This document shows positions 9,782 to 18,576 of a stretch of DNA of 64,000 bases, in pieces. The position numbers and the translations under genes were made by a program. Each line of letters opens with the position of its first letter. Positions within the stretch are counted from its first letter, which is position 1. This DNA comes from Hippasteria phrygiana. Taxonomy: Eukaryota; Echinodermata; Asteroidea; Valvatida; Goniasteridae. Below the pieces are notes generated by a model that made no database searches, was not told the origin of the DNA, and worked only from the letters and a program-made list of their open reading frames with translations. Where the stretch lies: the NCBI GenBank assembly GCA_037893225.1, contig JAZGUH010000444.1:151001-215000 (forward strand), in the 5' to 3' direction.

Positions 9782-10430
9782 TTATGAAATAAACAGATGA
9801 AATTTGAACGTTTTTTCTAATAATCTTACTCTTAGAGAACTGAGTGCCACGATGTGTGCTACTTGTTTATAAGTATTTGTGCACACGTATGTGTATTTCA
9901 GTACGCAGACACTGGACATGCGTGCGTGTTCCAGGGGGTGTAGTTTCCAAAAGCCAATTCTCAGAACAACCATAACAAACGGATGGAGGTTAAAAATAGT
10001 ACATAACCGAAATGAAGCGCACTCCAATATTTGATTCGTTAACGCGAGATGGCGCGAAGACACAGCCCCTTTAATGAAACGGTTTATGTAAGCAAGATTC
10101 GGCAACTCTGCTCCTGAAAATCAATGATTTATATCGGTTAATACTCAATTAATATTGGTTAATTTACTATACAATATATATAATTAAATGAGGAAGCCTC
10201 TCCTCCACTTTATGTACGTCCCTAAATGGTATATATATATGCCCAATATCAGCGTCGTCTTTAGTCACAGTTTGCAAGTAAATTTTATTTATTTTTTATT
10301 TTTTTATTTTTTGGCAAATTTGTTTCTTTGAGACTTTGAATAGTTAAATATTACACAATTATCTCTATGAAAACACCCTAAAACATATCGCTGTTACGCA
10401 AAACATAACGTTTATGTGACAAAATTGTTT
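9782..10430. other. Unassigned AT-rich sequence
   Basis: The reverse-strand frame at 9782-10105 has no recognisable motif. A short (TA)n run lies near 10231-10240. Nothing else seen. Confidence 0.35.
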
Positions 10431-10990
10431 CACCAAGGATACCACGCCCACTTGGGGTCAACATGCAAATTGAGGTCACTATAACGTTGTCACAACATCA
10501 GTACGTGTATTTAACATCATAATAATGTTGCCATGCAGAACACCATCAACAACATTATCACAACGTTTACAACATTTACCAAGGAGTGTTAAAACATCAA
10601 AATACAACGTGATTACGATGTGATGGTTATTATATCAATACATTGTCAACAAAATCAATGAATGCCTCGTTATTAACCTTCATGTTATACATATATTAAA
10701 ACTTAAAACACGGGGATACAGATAATGAAATTAAATGTTGTGGCAACCTTGATATAACGTATCAAGACGCATATAAAACATTTTTATAGTTCCTTGGACT
10801 CAAACATTTAGGACATGTTTAGACTGCTGTCAACTTTGTTTTCAAACATCAACAAATAATAGATATTTGTTATACCTCGATGTTTCAACAATGTTTTGCA
10901 AACATTCAACGTTTAATCCGCGACATTAAATGTTTGTTTTTAAAATGATTTGAATTTGTTTTAATTATGTTTAATAACGTTTTTTATTTA
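10431..10990. repeat. AT-rich degenerate repeat region (AACATT/AACGTT-rich)
   Basis: Densely packed aacatt, aacgtt, atgttt and catcaa words, with no coding potential. It appears to be the proximal part of the same kind of repeat seen at 11750-12532. Confidence 0.5.
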
Positions 10991-11749
10991 ATATGTTTAA
11001 AGGAACCATGCTTCTCAAATTGACAGGATCACATTTTATTTCATAAATAAATTCATTTATATGTATTAAATGTGAATTAAAAGCCGAACTGGTTTAAGCG
11101 AAGTTTTAGTGTGATTATTTTCCGCTCAAAAATTTACCCCCTTTTTGAAATTGGTTGAGACTCAAATTGAGGGCGCTGTTTGTGTCGTAGACCGAGGCAC
11201 CGAAATTCATGGGTCAACTCGATAGTCTGGACCCGGCCCGTATACGCACACTAGGTCTACACGTGCAATTTCGTAAGTTGCAACAACTAACATCGAACGT
11301 ACCCTGATTTTCTCCCTTTTAGCGAAGGCTCATCGGGGAATGGGCCGTTTAACTGCTTTCGCCTTTATCTTACTCGCATCCGGGAACTTTGTTGGGATGG
11401 CAGTGGACGGCTCAAAGTAGTCGCTACATAATGCTGAAAAGCTGCTGGGCCGGATCTCTTGCTCTTGTCACCTTCACTTTCGCCGTCCGAACTCTCCGAT
11501 ATTTTGCTTCAGTTGGAAATAAATGAAGGCTTACTCCACCCGTCGTTGTTTTGCTGCACCCAGCAGCCACACACCTTGTCGGCATGGCCGAAAAACCACT
11601 ATATTTTGCTTAGATTTTGGACGAAGAACTTTCGCCGTACAATGTACACACAATGCATACCCGTGATGAATGGGTAATGTGCCTCGATCTACGTCACACA
11701 CTTATGTTAATGAGGGTCCCACTCAGGGGGCGGAGTAGCTTGGACAAAC
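10991..11749. other. GC-richer island inside AT-rich repeats, no gene assigned
   Basis: Composition changes sharply from AT-rich repeat to mixed sequence (for example around 11160-11260 and 11330-11740) and back. The only notable frame, 11459-11677 plus, encodes 72 residues with no family I recognise. It may be a segment inserted into, or preserved between, repeats. Confidence 0.3.
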
Positions 11750-12532
11750 ATTTTCAAAAATTGTTTTCTCATATTTAATCTGGGAAATAATTGTCTCTGG
11801 ATACAGAATATCATTGTCAAGATAATACTTTATTGTTTTAAGCAGGAATAATGCAATATAAATCCTATATCATGTTTCCTTTAATGACATTTTCAATACG
11901 TTTGTGTATTTTCATTAAAACATCTTTTACAAATATAACTGTTACATTATATAAACATTTTGTTGAATGCGACTACAATGTTTTAGCAATAGTCTAAAGA
12001 TATGACAGTCGTAACGTCAATTTATAAATTATAAAAATATCGTAAAAACATTTCATTGAAATTCAAAATACATTTACACGATGTCCTTAAAATATTTTAA
12101 GTAGATGTTTTATTAATACCGTAATAACAATGTTATCTCTAAATGTTTTCTGTGTGACATTTGTACAACTTTGTTGAAATGTTTTAATCACGTTAAGTAT
12201 CAACGTAAATTAAAATATCATAAATATATCGTTAAAATATTTCATTGAAAATTGAATAACATTTACACAATGTTCCTAAAATATTTCAAGTAAAAACAAA
12301 ATAGCTTTTTCGAAACTTTAATCGAACATTTAAAAATAACATTTGTATAACATTTAAAAGATATTACCATTTAATTATTTGTACCTCAATGTTTTAACAA
12401 TGTTTTTCAGATGTTTTTAAATTTCATCGAGATGTTTGATTAACACCATAACAATGTTATCACTAAATGTTTTGTGTATGACATATTTAAAACTTTGTGA
12501 AAATGTTTGAATCACGTTATGTGTTTGCTGGG
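11750..12532. repeat. AT-rich degenerate tandem repeat ending in TGTGTTTGCTGGG
   Basis: Internal echoes include acaatgttatc.ctaaatgtttt at about 12128 and 12451, and the paired aaaatatcgt/ttcattgaaa segments at about 12030 and 12225. The terminal 13-mer at 12520-12532 recurs at 14510-14522 and resembles the end of the fold-back element at 5141-5680 (TGTGTTAGCTGGG). This suggests one family of MITE-type ends. Confidence 0.55.
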
Positions 12533-12792
12533 TAGTCCCTAAACGTTTAACTTATTCTTTCAAGAACCCGACCTATAACGTATAACATGGTTTCATATTT
12601 TAAAAAGATGTTTTCGAAACATCATAAAAAACATATACATCTTCAGATGGTAACATTATCATGACGTCGTTTTTATATCAAATGCCCGAAATATATTTAT
12701 TACCGAAGACAGATTTTAAACATCGGGCAGAAATGCTTTTACAACATTATTAAAACGTTTACAATAGTTCTGTGGAATATTTATAACATATT

Positions 12793-12941
12793 TAGCGCCC
12801 ACTCGAACAAAGATACTGACAATTTGGGAGACCGCCAACATAGGGCAAGATAGCTCAGTTGGTAGAGCGCCGGTACGGTAACCCGGAGGTCGCAGGTTCG
12901 AATCCCGCTCGTGCCAGTTTCTTTGTTCACTTTGAAAATGT
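12793..12941 (+). mobile_element. Dispersed copy of the tRNA-like element inserted in AT-rich repeat
   Basis: It is identical in layout to the copies at 389-537 and 702-850: tagcgcccactc, a 14-bp inverted repeat (12805-12818), the tRNA-like core, the second inverted repeat (12915-12928), then acttTgaaaatgt. The flanks outside are unrelated to those of the first two copies. They match an uninterrupted sister repeat near 13695-13715, which gives direct evidence of insertion. A TTTT stretch at 12941-12944 could end a Pol III transcript. Confidence 0.8.
12844..12916 (+). tRNA. tRNA-like sequence, copy 3
   Basis: Same 73-nt tRNA-like fold as at 440-512, with the TCGTGCC acceptor strand, intact box A and box B, GGT at the anticodon position and C33. 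Read as the head of a tRNA-derived mobile element rather than a functional tRNA. Confidence 0.55.
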
Positions 12942-14522
12942 TTTAAAAATGTTGTCAACAATTTGGTATATCATTTGTAAGATATTTCTGAAACATGTTT
13001 TAACGCTAAAGACATGTTTTAAGAACATCATAATAATGTACCACTATTTAGGCGGTAACATTCTAATGATGTCTTCTAAATATCAAATGCTCTAAGATAT
13101 ATATTTAATAATTCAGAAAAGTTTCAAACTCAATATGAAGTGCTTTTGGCAACATCATATAGGCCTAGTCCCTAAACGTTTAACTTATTCTTCCAAGAAC
13201 CCAAACATTTATAACATGTTTTAAGAATGTTATGTATAATTTGGCATAACATTTTTAAGATATTTTTTAAAAATGTTTTTTATGCTATACGCATATGTTT
13301 TAAGAACATTATAATAATAATATACGACTATTTTAGGTGGTAAAATTATAATGATGTCTTTTAAATATAAAATGCTCTGAAATATATTTAACAATTCAGA
13401 CGTTTAACTGATTCTTTCATGGACTCAAACATTTACATCATGTAAGAATGTTGTCAACTCTTTGTCATAATATTTTAGGGATATGTGTGAAACATGGTTT
13501 CATATTTTTAAAAGATGTTTTAAGAACATCATGAAAACATACACATGTTCAGATGGTAACATTATCATAGCGTCGTTTCGATACCAAATGCCCGAGATTT
13601 ATTTTTTACCTAAGACAAGTTTTAAACATCAGGCAGAAATGCTTTTTTGACATTATTAAAACATTAATAATAGTTATGTGGACTTAAATATTCATAACAT
13701 GTTTTAAGAATGTTATCAATAATTTGGCATAATATTTTACACATAGTTCTGCAACATGTTTTTAAGGCTACAAATGTATGTTTTAAGAACATTATACAAA
13801 CATACGACTGGTAACATTATAATGATGTCTTTTAAATATCAAATGTTCTGAGATATATTTAATAATTCGGACAAGTTTTAAACATCAGGATGAAGTGTTT
13901 TTTAAACATTATTTTAACGTTATTGATTCTTCCATGGACTCAACCATTTATAAAATGTTTTATGACTGTTGTCAACTCTGCGGTATGACATTTTAGGGAT
14001 ATTTGTAAAACATAGTATTATATTTTTTAAAATATGTTTTAAGAACATCCTTAAAACTTACAGATAATAAGGTGGCAACATTATAATGACGTCTTCAAAA
14101 TATCACATGCACTGGCATTTATTTATTAAGTTAAACCACTTTTAAACATTAGGTAGAAGTGCATTTATAACATTTTCAAACGTTTGTGATAGTACCGTGG
14201 ACTCGAGCATTTATGAGATGTTTTAGTAACGTTTTATGATATTTATAAAACATCTGGATAATGTTTGTAAAATATCACATTTATGGCAAACGTTTCCCTC
14301 ATGGAAACTAATTTAAAACATTTGGTTATAACATTTGGATGACATCACTTTAACATACTCGATAAAACGTCAAATTTGAGACATTTAAGTTATGTTATTA
14401 AAATGTTGTTCTGTTTATCATAACATTTCTATAAGGTTTTAAAATGTTATTTTAAAATGTTTTATATATAACATCCGTACGACCTTTTCATAATGTTATA
14501 AAAGCTTAATGTGTTTGCTGGG

Positions 14523-15292
14523 CAGGTACGAGGTGATTTAGCTTGTTTATTCTGTAACTGTTCAATGTGAACATATTGAATAATTTAATGTAATTTTTTG
14601 GTCTCCAAATGTGTAAATATTTCGCAAAATTTAGGTTACTGAAAATGTGCAGCCTCTCAGTGAGAATTTTTTTATTTTATTGAAATGATGCAGTGTTGAG
14701 TTACTAACTGGTGTTTCGACTATATTTGCGCACAAATTAGGTATCTGCAAATGAAAGTAAATTTCATGTTTGAAAATAATTATTTTCGGCATTCATGAAA
14801 ATTGTATTTTCGGCTTTAATTACATGTATTTGTTTTTGTCTCAATTCTCTACAGACTCCCCTTATGGTGTGGTAGCCTTGTTATTAGCCTTATTTCTCAC
14901 CCATAATTATTCAGGTGGTTTCATAGCCTTTTTGGTGATCATAAAATAACCACTGTACACTTACCCGGTTATTGCTTCACCTAAAATCTATGATTTAATG
15001 TTTGTATTGTCCTAATTAATTAAACCATCTTGTTGTCGGACCTGAAAAAGTACCATCGTACGTTTGTGTCACATCTTGCGTCTGCTTTGTTACAATAGGA
15101 ATCCATACTGGGTCATTCAGTGTTACATTTTAGAGGTCATGTTAATATTCTCGGCCTTGGAAAATACATGCACCTCAAATTTCTACAGGTTTGTGTTAAA
15201 GATTGAAAGTTTAATGTTTCTCTTGTCTAAAATCTGTATTTAATGAGTAATAAAACCTTCTGAATTTGTTTTAATTTGTCTCATTTCTACAG
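14523..15292. other. Non-coding, intron-like sequence with acceptor-like sites
   Basis: AT-rich. Two sites look like 3' splice sites: tttttgtctcaattctctacag ends near 14873 and aatttgtctcatttctacag ends at 15292. Both resemble the acceptor of the tandem modules further on (aattgtctccccttacag). Otherwise nothing recognised. Confidence 0.4.
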
Positions 15293-15419
15293 AAAATACG
15301 GTGGACAACGATTTATTTATGCTTCTTGATCTGTGTGCAGAGTCGCTTAGAGCTGATACCACAGGAGGTACTAGTCCCCACGTGATGTTTCCAGCCGGAA
15401 GAATCTCAACGAAGATGAG
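15293..15419 (+). CDS. Candidate 127-bp coding exon of an unknown gene
   Basis: The segment lies between a good acceptor (pyrimidine-rich tcatttctacag, ending 15292) and a donor-like ATGAG/gtacat (15420). One frame is open across it, with fragments such as NTVDNDLFMLLDLCAESLRA and TSPHVMFPAGRISTKM, and it continues openly past the donor to 15531. I do not recognise the protein. It could be an exon of the host gene that lay next to, or gave rise to, the tandem modules, or a chance arrangement. No neighbouring exon was identified. Confidence 0.3.
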
Positions 15420-15743
15420 GTACATGTACCTTTACTTTTTATTTGACTTTGTGGATTTAAATCTTGTATGCCAACAAACAATAATGCCTCAAAAATGGTT
15501 CTGCTTCCGATTACATGCCTTTCAAAAATAGGGTAGGTAGGTCGGACATTTTTTTCTTCCAATTTTGTTTGTGCTGATTGAATGGGGTATTTAATTATAT
15601 CCGAATTTCAGTCTGAATTATTTCCATTTACGCTACGAAAGCTATACACAAATTGTCCACAGAGATTTGAACGTTTGATGTCTCATTTTAAAAGTGGAAA
15701 GGCATATCTTTCAAACCATAGCTAGTAACCCGGCCGTTGCTCC

Positions 15744-15824
15744 AGCCAATGACCGGGCCGCTGTGCCTAGCCAATGACTGTCCTGCACCGGTGCACACTA
15801 GATCCCCGAGAAGCGGATATAAGG
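15744..15824 (+). promoter_or_regulatory. Promoter-like cluster: two CCAAT boxes and a TATA-like box pointing into the array
   Basis: AGCCAATGA occurs at 15744-15752 and 15769-15777. Both fit the NF-Y consensus RRCCAATSR and lie 25 bp apart. TATAAGG follows at 15818-15824. A 12-bp palindrome (TGCACCGGTGCA) lies at 15784-15795. Standard spacing would put a start near 15850, just before the first recognisable module core (CTGATGA at 15852). The arrangement faces the telomere. This is motif-level evidence only. Confidence 0.4.
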
Positions 15825-16490
15825 ACAACACCGACAGGTCTACACCATCGCCTGATGAATACCAGCAGTTGCAGTCGAAACGTCGAGGTCCACATTGTTG
15901 ACTACATCTTGAGACAACGTATAAGTATTATTTTAATTATTATACTTAAAAACTATAACCTAAGACCCTTACAAATTACAACTTGAAAAACCTTTAAAAA
16001 TGCAACATAAAGAATACAACTTAAAAAAACCTTAAATTTAAATATAGAAAACTTACGTAAAATACGTAAAAATTAGAACCTAAAAACTACTTAAAAAATT
16101 CCAAAGTCAAAATGTACAACCTAAAAAAAATACTTAAATTCAACTTTAAAAAATACTGTCAATATGTTTCCTGTATCAACACCTTTGCATATAATTTTTC
16201 TAAATTTCTTGCTAACATCTTAATTGTCTCCCCTTACAGGTTCATCGAACTTTGCGCGGTGCCCAACTCGGCGACCTTTTTGTGGAGACCATCCAGGAAG
16301 ACGAGAGAATGGTTTCCCGATAAAGACGAGCAGTTGCAGTCCAAACGTCGTGCTCTACATCGTGAGACAACGGGTAAGGTTTAGTAAAATTATTAACCTT
16401 CAAAATACTTTTAAAATGTTTCCTGTATATTGTCTCTCGTTACAGGTTCATCGGACTTCACGGTGCCCAAGTCAGCGGCCATTGCGGCCT

Positions 16491-16676
16491 CAGGGACGGA
16501 TGTAGGTTTTAACTAAGGGGGGGGGGGGGGGGGGGGGGGGTTTACCCGAATGCACGCCTTGCTTAGGGGGGTCCGGGGCATTAAACCTGTAAAGCATGCC
16601 CCCCGGAAAAATTTCACTGGGCAGCCCAAGGGGGGGGGGGGGGGGTTTAAACCCCCCAACCTCCCCCCCGCCACTG
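16491..16676. mobile_element. 186-bp hAT-like MITE with long G-tracts, 5-bp target duplication
   Basis: The ends CAGGGACGG and CCGCCACTG are inverted relatives (reverse complement of the latter CAGTGGCGG). GGCCT is duplicated immediately outside (16486-16490 and 16677-16681). The same module in later blocks reads uninterrupted (for example at 21427 and 26175), which confirms an insertion. Inside are a run of 24 G (16517-16540), a run of 16 G (16630-16645) and a short GGGGGTTTAAACCCCCC hairpin. End sequence suggests hAT-type; no transposase is encoded. Confidence 0.75.
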
Positions 16677-16799
16677 GGCCTACCTGCGCAAGGAGACCAT
16701 CCAGGAAGACGAGACCATGGTTTCCTGATGAAGGCTAGCAGTCGAAACGTCGCGGTCCACATCGACTACATCGTGAGACAGCGGATAAGTATTGCTTTC

Positions 16800-17540
16800 A
16801 TTATGATACTAAAAAAACAACCTAAAAAAATACAACCTTAAAAAATACAAAGTAACAAATCTGTAAAAATTCAACTCTAAAAATTCAAGCTGAAAAAGCT
16901 TTATAAATTCAACCTAGAAAGAAAATTTAACCTAGAAAATTCCACGCTAAAAAACTTTCAAAATTTAACCTTAAAAACTCCACTTGAAAAATTCCACGTT
17001 AAAAAAGCTTAAAAACTTAGACCCCAAAAATTGCACCTAAACAAATACAGAAGTTCAACCTCGAAAATTCAAGCTAACAAAGCTTAAAAAATTCCACTGA
17101 AAAAAAAATTATATTAAGAAATTCATCAAAAATTTCCTATAAAAGAGATTAAACACCCTAAAAAGCTTAACCAATTCAAGCTAAAAAAACTAAAAAACAA
17201 ATAAATCCAAACAATTTAAAAGAATTCAACCTAAAACGAATCCACCTAAAATTATAATTCAACCTAAAAAATGCAACCTAAAATCTTTAAAAATTCAACC
17301 CTAAATGGAAACTAAACAATATTTGAAAATTCCACCTGAAAAATCCAAGTAAAATAATTTTTTTTTAAAATTAGATCTAAAAAGGCAAGCTTAAAAAGGT
17401 TGTAAAATTCCACTTTAAAAATTCGAGCTAAATACTACCTAAAAATACAACTTAACAACACAACCTAAAAAATTCTATCACAAAAATATAATCTAAATCT
17501 TAAAAAAATACATCATGAAATACTTTTTACATGTTCCTGT
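16800..17540 (+). repeat. AT-rich spacer of degenerate ~14-17-bp units (first of a series)
   Basis: Built from variants of aattcaacctaaaa, aattccacctaaaa and aattcaagctaaaaaagctt. Related spacers occur at about 21590-22288, 26340-27036, 33788-34470, 38508-39195, 41460-42168, 45900-46597, 48278-48974, 50655-51351, 55082-55780, 56780-57325, 57560-58125 and 58368-59335. Each follows a module whose donor reads cagcggataag instead of the usual cgagtaag, and each ends in tgtatcaatacctttgcatatga before the next acceptor. They mark the borders of the higher-order blocks and often contain aataaa. Confidence 0.8.
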
Positions 17541-18118
17541 ATCAATACCTTTGCATATGATTTGTCTAAATGTCTTGCCTCCCCTTATAGGTTCATCGGA
17601 CTTCACGGTGCCCAACTTGGCGACCTACCTGCGCATAGAGACCATCTGGGACGAGACCATGGTTTCCTAATGAAGGCTGGCAGTTGCAGTCAAAACGTCG
17701 CGGTCCACATCGCTGATTACATCGTGAGACAACGAGTAAGAATTACTTTCATTATTAACCTCAGAAAATACTTTTAAAATGGTTCCTGTATCAACATCTT
17801 AATTGTCTCCCCTTACAGGTTCATCGGGCTTCACGGTGCCTAACTCAGCGACTTTTGCGGCCTCCCTGCGCAACCAGTCTATCCGGGACGACGAGACAAT
17901 GGTTTCCTGATGAAGGCTTGCAGTTGCCGTCGAAACGTCGCAGTCCACATCGTTGACTCCATCGTTAGACGAGTAAGAATTACTTACAATTATCACCTTT
18001 AAAGAAATAGTTAAAAAATGCAAACCTAAAAATACTAATAAAATGTTTCCTGTATCGACACATTTGCATATGATTTGTCTAAATTTCTTTCCAACATCTT
18101 AATTGTCTCCCCTTACAG

Positions 18119-18275
18119 GTTCATCGGACTTCACGGTGCCCAAGTCGGCGATCTTTGTGGCCTACCTGCGCAACGAGAACATCCGGGACGACGAGACCAT
18201 GGTTTCCTGATGAAGACGAGCAGTTGCAGTCAAAACGTCGGGATCCACATCGTGGACTACATCTTGATACAACGA
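18119..18275 (+). other. Representative exon-like module, 157-bp type
   Basis: The acceptor is attgtctccccttacag before 18119; the donor is caacga/gtaagaatt after 18275. Landmarks in order are GTTCATCGGACTTCACGGTG, CTGCGCAACGAGAACATC, GACGAGACCATGGTTTC, CTGATGA (18207-18213), CAAAACGTCGGGATCCACAT and TTGATACAACGA. Length is 157 nt, one more than a multiple of three, so chained modules shift frame. One frame (GTCGGACTTC read as codons TCG GAC TTC) uses mostly G/C-ending codons and stops at the TGA inside CTGATGA. Another stays open throughout. The intron that follows holds CAACCCTAA at 18324-18332. Confidence 0.7.
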
Positions 18276-18422
18276 GTAAGAATTACTAAAATTATTACCC
18301 TTAAAGAAATAGTTTTAAAAATGCAACCCTAAAAATACTTCTAAAAGTTTTTTCTGTATGAATACCTTTGCATGTGATTTGTCTAAATTTCTTTCCAACA
18401 TCGTAATTGTCTCCCCTTATAG

Positions 18423-18576
18423 GTTCATCGGACTTCACGTTGCCCAACTTGGCGACTCTTGCCGCCTACCTGCGCAAGGAGACCATCCGGGACGAAGAGA
18501 CCGTGGTTTACTGATGGAGGCTTGCAATTGCCGTCGAAACGTCGCAGTCCACATCGTTGACTCCATCGTGAGACGA
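18423..18576 (+). other. Representative exon-like module, 154-bp type
   Basis: The most abundant type in blocks A1-A4. The acceptor is ctccccttatag here, or ctcccctgacag in most later copies; the donor is agacga/gtaagaatt. It differs from the 157-bp type by CAACTTGGCGACTCTTGCCG in the 5' half, GTGGTTTACTGATGG instead of ATGGTTTCCTGATGA, and a 3-nt shorter end. At 154 nt it also shifts frame by one when repeated. The monomer, exon-like part plus intron of about 146 nt, is 300 bp. Confidence 0.7.

Larger units (their letters stand above)
12533..14522. repeat. AT-rich imperfect tandem repeat (about 215-285 bp units)
   Basis: The marker ggtaacattataatgatgtc (with variants) occurs at 12649, 13054, 13339, 13555, 13810 and 14074. 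Removing the ~150-bp tRNA-like insertion at 12793-12941 from the first interval leaves spacings of about 216-285 bp. A longer echo, gtccctaaacgtttaactta, occurs at about 12535 and again at about 13168. The region closes with TGTGTTTGCTGGG at 14510-14522. It has no coding content. Confidence 0.65.
15848..17561 (+). repeat. Proximal, most diverged modules of the exon-like array
   Basis: The first module (about 15848-15910) shares only the 3' half of the later modules: CTGATGA at 15852, GTCGAAACGTCG, GGTCCACAT and GAGACAACG, then gtataag. Module 2 spans 16240-16373, with acceptor ccccttacag and donor cgg/gtaagg. Module 3 starts at 16446 and is interrupted by a small transposon at 16491-16676. 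AT-rich spacers lie at 15916-16230 and about 16800-17540. Because these copies are less homogenised, they probably preserve older states of the module. Confidence 0.75.

Noticed and set aside
16490..16762. ORFs with Pro/Gly-rich runs near 16.5-16.8 kb
   Set aside because: Created by the poly-G tracts of the inserted MITE.
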